This document shows positions 17,863 to 26,820 of a DNA stretch of 44,108 nucleotides, piece by piece; position 1 is the stretch's first letter; each line of letters begins with the position of its first letter. A model generated the notes under the pieces. The model did not search any database. It saw nothing but the letters and a program-made list of their open reading frames with translations, and was not told where the DNA came from. The translations under genes were made by a program, and so were the position numbers. Origin of the DNA: Methanobacteriota archaeon (lineage in GTDB: Archaea > Thermoplasmatota > Poseidoniia > Poseidoniales > Poseidoniaceae); contig PBMS01000013.1 in the NCBI GenBank assembly GCA_002722695.1, positions 1 through 44,108 of the forward strand, read 5' to 3'.

Positions 17863-20193
17863 ATGTCCATGTCCACGAGCAAAAAAGACACGAGGTTACG
17901 CAAGGAAGCCCTCGAATACCACGAGGCCGATCCCCGTGGGAAAATCAAGGTCGTTCCCACAAAACCTCACGCGACCGCCCACGAATTGAGTCTGGCCTAC
18001 TCTCCGGGGGTTGCGTACCCATGTTTGGAGATTGAAGAACGCCCGGAAGACGCGTACCGCTACACCTCAAAGGGCAACCTCGTCGCTGTTGTCTCAAACG
18101 GCACCGCCGTTCTCGGTTTGGGCAACATCGGGGCGTTGGCCAGCAAACCCGTCATGGAAGGCAAGGGGTTGCTGTTGAAGACCTTCGCAGGCATTGACGT
18201 GTTTGACATTGAGGTGGACACCGAGGATCCGGAGGAATTCATCAGCACCGTGGTGAACATTTCAAAGACGTTTGGAGGCATCAATCTCGAAGACATCAAA
18301 GCGCCCGAATGTTTTGAGATTGAGCGCCGCATCGCTGAGGCAACAGACATCCCGGTCATGCACGACGACCAGCACGGCACCGCCATCATTTCCGCCGCCG
18401 CTCTTCTCAACGCCGCTGAGCTTCAGGGCAAAGCCCTCGGCGAGCTGAAAATCGTGGTCATCGGAGCGGGGGCATCGGCCATTGCTTGCGCCAACCACTA
18501 CGTCGCCGTGGGGGTCTCAATGGACAACATCACCCTCGTTGACAGTCAAGGAATCATCACGAAGTCTCGGTTGGAGGCGGGTGAACTCAACGAGTACAAG
18601 GCACCCTTTGCCCAGGACCGTTCTGCTGGTGATTTGGCCGATGCCCTCAGCGGTGCCGACGTGATGCTGGGCCTTTCTCGAGGGGGGCTGGTGACCAAAG
18701 AAATGATTGCGAGCATGGCCGACAAACCAATTATTTTTGCCCTTGCAAACCCGACGCCTGAAATCCTGCCCGAGGAGGTGCTCCAGGTCCGTAAAGACGC
18801 CATCATTGCAACGGGGCGTTCAGACTACGCAAATCAAGTCAACAACGTGTTGGGCTTTCCCTACATCTTCCGCGGGGCTCTTGACGTTCGAGCGCGAGAC
18901 ATCACTCAGAACATGAAAATGGCTGCAACAACGGCGCTGGCGGCTCTCGCCAAAGAACCGGTGCCCGATTACATCTCGGCAGCGTACGACGGGGTCGTGA
19001 TGCAATACGGTCCCGAGTACATCATCCCCAAACCCTTCGATCGTCGCGTACTCATTTGGGAGGCCGCTGCTGTTGCTCAAGCCGCCATCGACGAGGGCAT
19101 TGCCGGGGTGTCGGCCGAGGAATTCAACATCGACCGTTATCGCGAGCAGCTGGAAGCCCGATTGGGAGAATCGTATTCCGTCATGCGACAGATGATCAAC
19201 CAGGTCAAGGGCAAAGGCAAGCGCATTGTTTTCCCCGAAGGCGACAAGGAACCGGTGCTTCGGGCGGCAGCCCAGTTGGTTGATCAGAACATCTGTCACC
19301 CCATTCTGCTCGGCCCGGTCGATCGCATTGACCAAATGGTGGAGGATTTGGGCTTGAACTTTGATTACGATGCCTTCGACCCTCGCTACGACGAACGACG
19401 GAAAACCGAGTACGCCAACGCCTTTTTCCGTCGACGGCAGCGAAAGGGCACCACGTGGGCTGATGCGGCGCGCTTGCTGAAAAGTCGACCGTACTTCGCT
19501 GCACAAATGGTCCATGCCGGCGACGCAGACGGTTTTGTGGGGGGCGTCAGCCGAAATTATGCGGACGTTTTGCGACCCACGCTGGAACTCATCGGGAAGG
19601 CAAACGATGCACATTGCGTCATCGGTTGCTACATGATGAACGTTAAAGGTCGAACAATCTTCCTTGCAGACGCCACCGTGAACGTGTACCCAGACAGTCG
19701 AACGCTGGCTGAAATTGCCGTACAGACCGCTAAGGTTGCGCGGCGCTTTGGTGTGGCTCCTCGGGTGGCGATGCTCTCGTTTTCGAACTTTGGCTCAACA
19801 AGGACTCATCGGTCCGATCGTATCGAAGAAGCGGTGGTGATGGCTCGTACGCTCGATCCGACCTTGATGATCGACGGTCCGATGCAAAGCGACACTGCGC
19901 TGAACCCCTCGGTGCAGGAAGAATATCCGTTCATGAAACTCGTTGGCCCGGCCAACGTGCTCATCCTCCCCAATTTGGCCTCAGCCAACATCGCATACAA
20001 ACTTCTTGAGGAGCTTGGCGATGCGGAAATGACCGGTCCGATTCTCGAGGGCATGGCTCACCCAGTTCAACTCGTGGCGCGCCAAGACGGTGTTCGACAC
20101 ATCGTCAACATGGCCACGATTTGCACCGCTGACGCCATACGCAAGGACACCTATTGGGCCACGCTCATCGACGAAGATTCAACGTCGTCGTAG
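17863..20193 (+). CDS. maeB: malic enzyme with C-terminal phosphotransacetylase-like domain (MaeB type)
   Basis: SLAYSPGVAYPCLEI, GTAVLGLGNIGALASKPVMEGK, MHDDQHGTAII; C-terminal PTA-like GKGKRIVFPEGDKEPVLRAA. Confidence 0.92.
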   Translation: MSMSTSKKDTRLRKEALEYHEADPRGKIKVVPTKPHATAHELSLAYSPGVAYPCLEIEERPEDAYRYTSKGNLVAVVSNGTAVLGLGNIGALASKPVMEGKGLLLKTFAGIDVFDIEVDTEDPEEFISTVVNISKTFGGINLEDIKAPECFEIERRIAEATDIPVMHDDQHGTAIISAAALLNAAELQGKALGELKIVVIGAGASAIACANHYVAVGVSMDNITLVDSQGIITKSRLEAGELNEYKAPFAQDRSAGDLADALSGADVMLGLSRGGLVTKEMIASMADKPIIFALANPTPEILPEEVLQVRKDAIIATGRSDYANQVNNVLGFPYIFRGALDVRARDITQNMKMAATTALAALAKEPVPDYISAAYDGVVMQYGPEYIIPKPFDRRVLIWEAAAVAQAAIDEGIAGVSAEEFNIDRYREQLEARLGESYSVMRQMINQVKGKGKRIVFPEGDKEPVLRAAAQLVDQNICHPILLGPVDRIDQMVEDLGLNFDYDAFDPRYDERRKTEYANAFFRRRQRKGTTWADAARLLKSRPYFAAQMVHAGDADGFVGGVSRNYADVLRPTLELIGKANDAHCVIGCYMMNVKGRTIFLADATVNVYPDSRTLAEIAVQTAKVARRFGVAPRVAMLSFSNFGSTRTHRSDRIEEAVVMARTLDPTLMIDGPMQSDTALNPSVQEEYPFMKLVGPANVLILPNLASANIAYKLLEELGDAEMTGPILEGMAHPVQLVARQDGVRHIVNMATICTADAIRKDTYWATLIDEDSTSS

Positions 20194-21017
20194 GACAGGA
20201 CGGGGCGCCTTGGCCGCCACAACGCTCCGGTGAAAAAGCCGGCCACCAATCCACCGAACAGGAGATTGAACCATCCCTCCGTGGCGTAGTCACCCATGCC
20301 TCTGAGCACCGGGATGAGAAACGAAGGCACGACGCCCAACACGGTCGTCCAGAGAAATTCCGAACGCACGTTCTTCCACACGTCGGTTCGATGTGGAACG
20401 CGTTTTCCGACACCCTCTCGAACGGGGGTGAGCGCAAGCCGAGCCACGACGTTGGGAAGCGGTCGTTCGTAGGGCACGCTTCCAACGGCGGTCACATCCT
20501 CGTTGCGTGGGTGAACGGCAATGGCTGCAATTTGCGATGCAGCAGGGCCGAGAAGGTCGTTGGGGCGGGGGCGCCCGTCCATCATGGCCCCTCGATTGTT
20601 GGAGGCGGGGGCATCGGCCAGTCGTTCTGTGAACCCATTTGGCAGCTGCAACGTTGACTGCGCCCTGGCAGCAACCCACTCCGATTGCGTGAGCGCTCGT
20701 ACCTCCCATGAGCCTGGCAAAGCGTCGACGACTGCAGAAAAGTCTTCCTGCGCCATCAAATGTTGGGACAATTCCCTGACGTCGTGCGATGTTAACGAAT
20801 CCATGGGACGGTCGTTTTCCTCCGTCGTGCCGCCCATCGCCTCCACGACTTGACGGTGCGTTAGGGGGTGTTCCATCGTGTAGAACGCTGGTGTTCTTGC
20901 TTCGTAGCACGGGCGTTGTCCTGCATACACCCAACCGCCTTTGGTGGTTCCAAGGACCGTCGTTGCTTCGTCCACAGCGTTGAACGTCATGCCGCTCAGG
21001 GTGATTGTCACGTTCAT
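20151..21017 (-). CDS. membrane-anchored protein with degenerate formylglycine-generating-enzyme/sulfatase-modifying-factor-like domain
   Basis: FYTMEHPLTHRQVVEAMG ... PMDSLTSHDVRELSQHL ... WEVRALTQSEWVAAR resembles the FGE-sulfatase pattern; two C-terminal hydrophobic helices. Confidence 0.5.
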   Translation of the reverse strand: MNVTITLSGMTFNAVDEATTVLGTTKGGWVYAGQRPCYEARTPAFYTMEHPLTHRQVVEAMGGTTEENDRPMDSLTSHDVRELSQHLMAQEDFSAVVDALPGSWEVRALTQSEWVAARAQSTLQLPNGFTERLADAPASNNRGAMMDGRPRPNDLLGPAASQIAAIAVHPRNEDVTAVGSVPYERPLPNVVARLALTPVREGVGKRVPHRTDVWKNVRSEFLWTTVLGVVPSFLIPVLRGMGDYATEGWFNLLFGGLVAGFFTGALWRPRRPVLSYDDVESSSMSVAQ

Positions 21018-21020
21018 CCC

Positions 21021-21713
21021 TCAACTCAGCGTGGCTTCCATGCGTCGGTACCATGCCATGCCGTTGACGTGGTCGGTCAGCTGGCTGAATTGTGGGTAGG
21101 GCGAAATTGAACGCATGTAGCCAAAGGCGGCAAAATCAACCAAATCGGGTGTTTCGCCGCCAAAGAACGGTTTAGCATCGTGAGCCGCCGTAAATTCCGT
21201 CAGCAGGTCGTGCCACAGTTTCTTGGGTTTTCGGCCGTCGCTTTTGACGCGCTTCCGTGCGATGATGCCCCACATGATGGGGAAACCTGCCCACGCATAG
21301 AGTCGCTTTGAAATGAAACCGAAGTTTTCGATTTTTGATATCCGCGTGGTCGTTTTCAGAGCGGAGCTTAGGCTTCCGTACAGGATGGGGACCGTGGCCC
21401 GAGAGAGATGCGTATCGACCCACTCCATCCATTCGTGTTGGCGAGCAGCATCGCCTTGATTGGCCATTTTTCCTTCGTTGTACGTCTCGTCAATGACGCG
21501 TAGGATGGGCGTGGAATCCACGTGGTGCACACCCTCGATGTCGGTGAAGACAGGAACCTTTCCCCAGTCGCCGGCAAACGCCACGTCTTTTTTGATCTTC
21601 ATTCCGTTAACAGCAACGTACTCCACGTCCACGTCAAGGTGTTCCAGGAGGCCTCGCACCTTCCAGCAAAACGGACAGGAGTGGAGGAGGTGCAACGAAG
21701 GGGTCTGACCCAT
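21021..21713 (-). CDS. glutathione S-transferase/glutaredoxin-like protein (mPGES-2-like)
   Basis: LHSCPFCWKVRGLLEHL, GKVPVFTD, C-terminal PFFGGETPDLVDFAAFGYMRS typical of GST C-domain. Confidence 0.75.
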   Translation of the reverse strand: MGQTPSLHLLHSCPFCWKVRGLLEHLDVDVEYVAVNGMKIKKDVAFAGDWGKVPVFTDIEGVHHVDSTPILRVIDETYNEGKMANQGDAARQHEWMEWVDTHLSRATVPILYGSLSSALKTTTRISKIENFGFISKRLYAWAGFPIMWGIIARKRVKSDGRKPKKLWHDLLTEFTAAHDAKPFFGGETPDLVDFAAFGYMRSISPYPQFSQLTDHVNGMAWYRRMEATLS

Positions 21714-21739
21714 GTCTTAGCCTGCAGACCAATCCTTCT

Positions 21740-22078
21740 TCAAGCCTCGTTCTCGTCGTCTTGGCCGGGTTTCCAACCGGCCTTCCAGAATTTCAAATCA
21801 TCGAGCCAGCCAATCCATTCTTGGTCGGTGCAGTTCAACAATCGAAAGGCCCGGCCCTCCAACCCTTCCCTCAGAGAGGGGGTCATGTCGCCTCTGTCCA
21901 TCGCTTCCTTCCACTCAACCTGCATGTGGCGTATTTGTCGACGAGCCTCCTCGGGTGCATCAAAGTTCATCTCGCAAGCGTCCCTGAGTTCAGACAACCA
22001 GGTGCGAGTGTCCTTGAGGATGGGGTCGTTAGGATTTGAGGCCACCTTTGGCTTCTTTCCAAAAGGCCACCACCCCAT
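21740..22078 (-). CDS. hypothetical small protein
   Basis: ORF; start MGWWPFGKKPK chosen because the longer form would abut/antisense the rlmH start. Confidence 0.45.
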   Translation of the reverse strand: MGWWPFGKKPKVASNPNDPILKDTRTWLSELRDACEMNFDAPEEARRQIRHMQVEWKEAMDRGDMTPSLREGLEGRAFRLLNCTDQEWIGWLDDLKFWKAGWKPGQDDENEA

Positions 22079-22157
22079 GACATCCCGACGTTGTGGTTGG
22101 TTCATGGACTTGTCCGTTGGCCAACGAATTGAAAGGGCGTCTCGGTACAAGACGACC

Positions 22158-22592
22158 ATGGGCCGACTGACCGTTCACACCCACGGGGCTCCGAAGGACA
22201 GTGCCATGGCTCAGCTCATTGAGCGGTACGGGGAACGAATCAGGTCACGCGGGGTATCGCTGGAACACCATTCCGCAAAATTGGACGGTGTTGGGTATGT
22301 TGACCGACTTCTCGGGCGCTCGGGGCGATTGATTCTGATGGACGAGGGTGGCTCCCAAGAGGACTCCGTGGCGTTTGCTCGTCGCTTTGAAGAGTGGCAG
22401 TTGGGGTCGGACGACGTTCACCTTGCGGTTGGTCCAGCAGAAGGTTGGCCACCTCACGATGGTCTGCGCGCGATTGAACGCCTTTCGTTGTCGGCGATGA
22501 CCTATCCACACGAATTGGCTGCTGCGATGGTGGTTGAACAACTCTATCGGGCTACGGAGATCCAACGCGGTTCGGGATATCACAAAGCATGA
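22158..22592 (+). CDS. rlmH: RlmH-like SPOUT methyltransferase (23S rRNA pseudouridine N3)
   Basis: MTYPHELAAAMVVEQLYRATEIQRGSGYHK C-terminal signature; upstream part of the track ORF is antisense to another gene and not coding. Confidence 0.8.
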   Translation: MGRLTVHTHGAPKDSAMAQLIERYGERIRSRGVSLEHHSAKLDGVGYVDRLLGRSGRLILMDEGGSQEDSVAFARRFEEWQLGSDDVHLAVGPAEGWPPHDGLRAIERLSLSAMTYPHELAAAMVVEQLYRATEIQRGSGYHKA

Positions 22593-22619
22593 TATCGGTG
22601 CGATGCAGAGGGAAAAGCA

Positions 22620-23369
22620 ATGGCCACGATGTTCCTCGATGAGTCCTCGGGAAAAGTGCTCGCGGTGGCGGTGCTTGCTGTTGTCTCCGTGGCCCTCATT
22701 GCAGGGAGCCGCCATCAGCCGTTTCCGGAAATCTCCGGTCGATTTGGATGGGTCCTCGCCAGCATCGCTGGGCTGCTCGCACTGAGTGAGACCGCCCCCC
22801 GACCGATGTCCCTGACCACCTTGCTCGTCGCCGTTCTCGTAACGGGCAGTTATGGCGTTCTCGTTGGCGTTTACCACATGGTGCGAACACGGCGGGACGT
22901 GTTCATCGCACCGATGTCAGGGTTCGTGTTTTGCATCGGTGCGGGGGGCCTTATGGTGGTGACTTGGCCGGAGCTCAACACGCTTGAGCAGTGGGCAGGC
23001 TTCCTTTTGTTGGTGTTGTTGGGTGGAGGCCAGACGTGGATGGTCTTTCGAGGCCTTCTGATCGGTCGGCTACCTCTGGCCTGGAGTCAGGCTGGCATGG
23101 TGGCGCTTCAACGCGGTCAACTTCAGGGCCCCCACGGCGCTCTCTCGTGCTTTGAAAACGGGTGGGATGCGGATGAAGAGCATCTCAATCCAATGGCTTA
23201 CGTCGCTCTGCATCGAATTCATGTGTTTTTGGAACAACCGGACGAAGCACGTCGCTGGCTTGAGTCCTTTGAGGACGCAGGAGGTGAGGCAGCCGTGGCG
23301 CCCGAGTGGATTGAAGCCGTCGAAGAAGCGCTCATCGCCCTGGGAGCAGACCCGACGTTTTCAGCCTGA
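22620..23369 (+). CDS. membrane protein with soluble C-terminal helical region
   Basis: ORF with about 4-5 hydrophobic segments and a helical (TPR-like) tail. Confidence 0.6.
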   Translation: MATMFLDESSGKVLAVAVLAVVSVALIAGSRHQPFPEISGRFGWVLASIAGLLALSETAPRPMSLTTLLVAVLVTGSYGVLVGVYHMVRTRRDVFIAPMSGFVFCIGAGGLMVVTWPELNTLEQWAGFLLLVLLGGGQTWMVFRGLLIGRLPLAWSQAGMVALQRGQLQGPHGALSCFENGWDADEEHLNPMAYVALHRIHVFLEQPDEARRWLESFEDAGGEAAVAPEWIEAVEEALIALGADPTFSA

Positions 23370-23464
23370 AATCAGCGTCGGAAAACGGCCGTGGGTCCCT
23401 TTTTCTGGAAAAAGCGTGTTCAAAACAAACGAGGATTCATATCCTTCAAGGTCGATTTAGTGTC

Positions 23465-23743
23465 ATGAAGCATCTAAAGAGAGCTCCAGCCGACTGGCCA
23501 ATGGGCAACATTCTCTGGTTTGCGGTGTTGATTTGGTTTTCATCGAGTCTCCTCTCTCAGTCCGCCTACATGGCCATTCACGGCCTGCCTTACGACGCCG
23601 TCGCCATGCTTGAGACGCTCGGTCCAGCGTACTACGTCATCGTTGGGCTGGAGTTGGCGATGTGGGGCGGCCTGCTGTTCATGGGTTGGACCAAACTTTC
23701 TCGTGCTCGCCGAGGTGACAATCTCGCCGCCTCCACGGCCTGA
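23465..23743 (+). CDS. small 2-TM membrane protein
   Basis: ORF; TATA-like TTCATATC ends 22 nt upstream of ATG. Confidence 0.55.
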   Translation: MKHLKRAPADWPMGNILWFAVLIWFSSSLLSQSAYMAIHGLPYDAVAMLETLGPAYYVIVGLELAMWGGLLFMGWTKLSRARRGDNLAASTA

Positions 23744-23839
23744 GTTCGCCCGGTCGGATGTCTGTTTTTCATCAAAAAACACCGATTCCTCATGGACATC
23801 CTCCGGTGACTACAAGAAGCGTCAAGTTAAGCAGGACTC

Positions 23840-24325
23840 GTGTCTAAACCCGCCGACGAACCTCTGTATTCGGGGCTACCAATGGAATTGAACGAGCTCT
23901 CTGCCGAGGAAACCCTGCCGTATCCGCTTCCCGACGGGGCTGTGGTCGTCACCATTGAACAAGCCCGTGCCACGCTTCCGGAGGCAAGTAACGTCCTGAT
24001 GGTGCTTCAGGCCATGAGCGATGAAGCTCACGACTTGACCAACGAGCTTGAGCTGTTGTTGGACCAGTTTGCCATGACGCACCCTCACGTTCTGGAGGTC
24101 GCAGAACATCTGGGTGGCCTGGTGTCTCAGTGGCAAAACAACGTCGCTCGTCTGGAACGCATCGGGGCACGCATTGTTTCGATGGATCCCGGTCGTCTCG
24201 AATGGTACGGCGTGGTGGACCGCCGCATGGCTCTGTTTTCATGGGCGGTGGGCGAGATGGACATCGAGTGGTATTATCGCATGGAGGAAGGATTTCCTTC
24301 CCGCAAACCCCTCATAGAAGCATGA
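23840..24325 (+). CDS. DUF2203-like protein
   Basis: VTIEQARATLPEASNVL at N-term; GRLEWYG ... LFSWAVGEMDIEWYYRMEEGFPSRKPL at C-term matches DUF2203 layout; GTG start uncertain (ATG 23882 possible). Confidence 0.6.
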   Translation: MSKPADEPLYSGLPMELNELSAEETLPYPLPDGAVVVTIEQARATLPEASNVLMVLQAMSDEAHDLTNELELLLDQFAMTHPHVLEVAEHLGGLVSQWQNNVARLERIGARIVSMDPGRLEWYGVVDRRMALFSWAVGEMDIEWYYRMEEGFPSRKPLIEA

Positions 24326-24348
24326 CTTCGCAGGTGTGAGGGGCGTCC

Positions 24349-25044
24349 ATGGTCAAGATCAATCGCGTGTACACAGGCGGAGGGGACGGTGGGGAATCTT
24401 CCCTGGTTGACGGTTCCCGACGAGCAAAATCCGATGTGCGATTCAACGTCGTGGGCACGTGCGACGAAGTGAACAGTTGGCTGGGCATGGTGCTTGCTGA
24501 AGTCCACCGTCTCCCCGACCACGAGGACGGCGGAGAACGCACCAATGTTCAGCGAGTTCAAACCGTGCTTACCGAAGCGCTGTCTCGCGTCCAAAACGAA
24601 CTTTTTGATTTGGGTGCTGAACTCGCATGCCCGCCGGCCACGCTTCCCGAGTACATGGTGCTCATTTCTGAAGGACAAACCGATGTCCTCATGGATGAAA
24701 TGGATGCATGGTTGGAGACAATTCCCGAACTCACGAGTTTCATCCTACCTGCGGGGTCGCCTTCGATCACGTGCATGCACGTGGCGCGAACGGTGGTGCG
24801 GCGCTTGGAGCGAACCATGGTCCACCTCATGAAAAGCGAAGGTGACGACGCCGTCCGACCTCTTGCGTTGGTCTACGTCAACCGGCTTTCCGACTGGTTG
24901 TTCGTGATGGGGCGTTGGGTCAGCATGATGCTGAACGAGGAAGAAACCCTCTGGGTGCCGCTTGGCATGCGTCTTGCAGAGAAGGGCGTGGCGCATCGAG
25001 TGAACCAGATGAAAGCCAACGACGAGGACTTCGAAGCTCTCTGA
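24349..25044 (+). CDS. PduO-type cob(I)alamin adenosyltransferase
   Basis: KINRVYTGGGDGGESSLVDGSRRAKSD ... VVGTCDEVNSWLGM; HVARTVVRRLER; YVNRLSDWLFVMGRW. Confidence 0.92.
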   Translation: MVKINRVYTGGGDGGESSLVDGSRRAKSDVRFNVVGTCDEVNSWLGMVLAEVHRLPDHEDGGERTNVQRVQTVLTEALSRVQNELFDLGAELACPPATLPEYMVLISEGQTDVLMDEMDAWLETIPELTSFILPAGSPSITCMHVARTVVRRLERTMVHLMKSEGDDAVRPLALVYVNRLSDWLFVMGRWVSMMLNEEETLWVPLGMRLAEKGVAHRVNQMKANDEDFEAL

Positions 25045-25455
25045 TCACTGCGTGCCGTGAAGGTTCACGTACCGCTGAGCCAATCGAACAATGTCCCTGG
25101 TTTCATCGTGAGTGATGGTCTCCAGCGCCTGTTCCCAATCCAGCCAAAGGTAGCCTCGATGCTCATGGGACAGCTCCACGTTCATCTGTTCGGTCTCTGC
25201 CACGTACCAGTAGACCTCCTTGTTCTGTCGTTTCCCTTTGTGTCGGAAGGAATATTCGGATCGCTCGACAAAGCCTTCGAGGACTGCGACCTGGGTGATG
25301 CCTGTTTCTTCAGCGAGCTCGCGGAGCATGGTGGACCGACGGTCACCGTCGTTGGTCTCAACGTGACCCTTGGGTAAATCCCAATGGCCCTGCGGGTACT
25401 GAAGCAGGAGAACGGTCCCGTAATTGACCAGCACAACACCGCATGAGGTCTCCAT
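25045..25455 (-). CDS. Nudix hydrolase (Ap4A hydrolase-like)
   Basis: PKGHVETNDGDRRSTMLRELAEETGI Nudix box (variant spacing). Confidence 0.85.
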   Translation of the reverse strand: METSCGVVLVNYGTVLLLQYPQGHWDLPKGHVETNDGDRRSTMLRELAEETGITQVAVLEGFVERSEYSFRHKGKRQNKEVYWYVAETEQMNVELSHEHRGYLWLDWEQALETITHDETRDIVRLAQRYVNLHGTQ

Positions 25456-25539
25456 GTTGTCCCCTCAACACTTCTCATTCATGGTCATAACGGGTGTTCA
25501 TCACCCAACCTTGATGGACATGGGGGGTGCCGGGCAACC

Positions 25540-26529
25540 ATGACCGTCCTGCCGTTGCGAGAGGACGAGGTTCCCGAATACACACACATCGTTGCTGATT
25601 CGGACATGGACGGGTTGTTTGGAGCGGCTGTTTTGAAGGCCTTTCGTCCCGAAGCAACGGTCATGTTTTCCCATGCAGCAGCTCTGCGAGGGGGCTTGGT
25701 TGACGACCACATCGACCGAAACACCGTGCTCGTGGATTTGCCGTTCCACTCAGCGTGCGGGTGGTACGTTGACCACCACCTCACGAATCGACCCGACCGA
25801 GCGCGGGCTGCCTCGTTTGAGGCAGACGGTGGAACACAGCATTGGGAAGCCACGCCCTCCGCCGCCCGACTGGCGTACGACCTTTTGATCGACATCACCG
25901 ACATGGAGCATCTGGCGCCGATGATGCCGGTTGTCGATGCGTTGGATTCGGGGGGCATCACGAAGGAGGCTTTCCTCGCTGACGGCCCTCTGTTGCAACT
26001 GTCGAGAACCTGCACGTCTCGCGACCCGGAGTACATGCTTCACTTGGTGAACCTCCTTGCCAACGGGGCGTCCTACGAAGTCTTGATGGATGACTCCGTG
26101 GTCAAGCAGCGGTGCCGTCAAGCGGCTGCCGACCGCGCTGTTGCACAACGCCATGTGGAGGCCAACACCACCGTTCACGATCGGTTGGCTGTTTGCCGAA
26201 TGGACGAGTCGGGCTTGCGCAGCAACGGCTATCTCGTCACCGCGTGGGTGGGCGATGCTGCTGACGCGTGTTGCATCGTTCACGGATACGCCGACGGCGA
26301 TTTGTCCGATCCCGAGCGTCCACCGCTCTCAGCCAGTTTTTACGCCAACTCGTTTCTTACCAACGGACAGGGTAAGTTCGACCTCTCACGAATGGCCACA
26401 GCGCTCGACCCAACTGGGGGCGGACACGCCAACGCCTGCGGCTGTCGAATTCAACCTCCGGGGCTTGAATCAAACATGAACCACTGGTTGGACATGTGGT
26501 CAAACCGAGACGTCGTGCTGAAACTCTGA
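25540..26529 (+). CDS. DHH-family phosphoesterase
   Basis: VADSDMDGLFGAAVL, VDHHLTNRP, GGGHANACGC. Confidence 0.85.
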   Translation: MTVLPLREDEVPEYTHIVADSDMDGLFGAAVLKAFRPEATVMFSHAAALRGGLVDDHIDRNTVLVDLPFHSACGWYVDHHLTNRPDRARAASFEADGGTQHWEATPSAARLAYDLLIDITDMEHLAPMMPVVDALDSGGITKEAFLADGPLLQLSRTCTSRDPEYMLHLVNLLANGASYEVLMDDSVVKQRCRQAAADRAVAQRHVEANTTVHDRLAVCRMDESGLRSNGYLVTAWVGDAADACCIVHGYADGDLSDPERPPLSASFYANSFLTNGQGKFDLSRMATALDPTGGGHANACGCRIQPPGLESNMNHWLDMWSNRDVVLKL

Positions 26530-26530
26530 C

Positions 26531-26770
26531 TCAGAACTTGCGCGTCATCGTGATGTTTGAGGAATTTTCAATGTCGAGATCTTCGTCCATCTCGTCCATT
26601 GCCGTCTCTTCGGCAGGAGCGGGTTTCGTCTTCAGTCGCTTCACCGTTGCTTTGAGAACTTCAAATTCAATCTCGAGGTCTTCGAGAGCATCGCGCGTTT
26701 GCTCAATGTGTTTTTCGACACGGGCCAACACCTTGTTGACTTTCTTGAGGGTGCGTTCCTCACGTGCCAT
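26531..26770 (-). CDS. small coiled-coil protein
   Basis: ORF with heptad-like LKKVNKVLARVEKHIEQTRDALEDLEIEFEVLKATVKRL. Confidence 0.6.
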   Translation of the reverse strand: MAREERTLKKVNKVLARVEKHIEQTRDALEDLEIEFEVLKATVKRLKTKPAPAEETAMDEMDEDLDIENSSNITMTRKF

Positions 26771-26820
26771 GACTGTCCGTCACGCCTCGTGGATTTGAAG
26801 GTTCTCAATCTGGAAGCGTC

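Noticed and set aside
18820-19614. 264-aa minus-strand ORF opposite maeB
   Set aside because: Antisense shadow of the malic enzyme gene.
20151-22078. Diversity-generating retroelement around the FGE-like (C-type-lectin-related) gene
   Set aside because: No reverse transcriptase ORF or template/variable repeat pair seen in the window.
25491-25506. Short hairpin GGGTG-TTCAT-CACCC
   Set aside because: Only 5 bp; expected by chance at this GC content.
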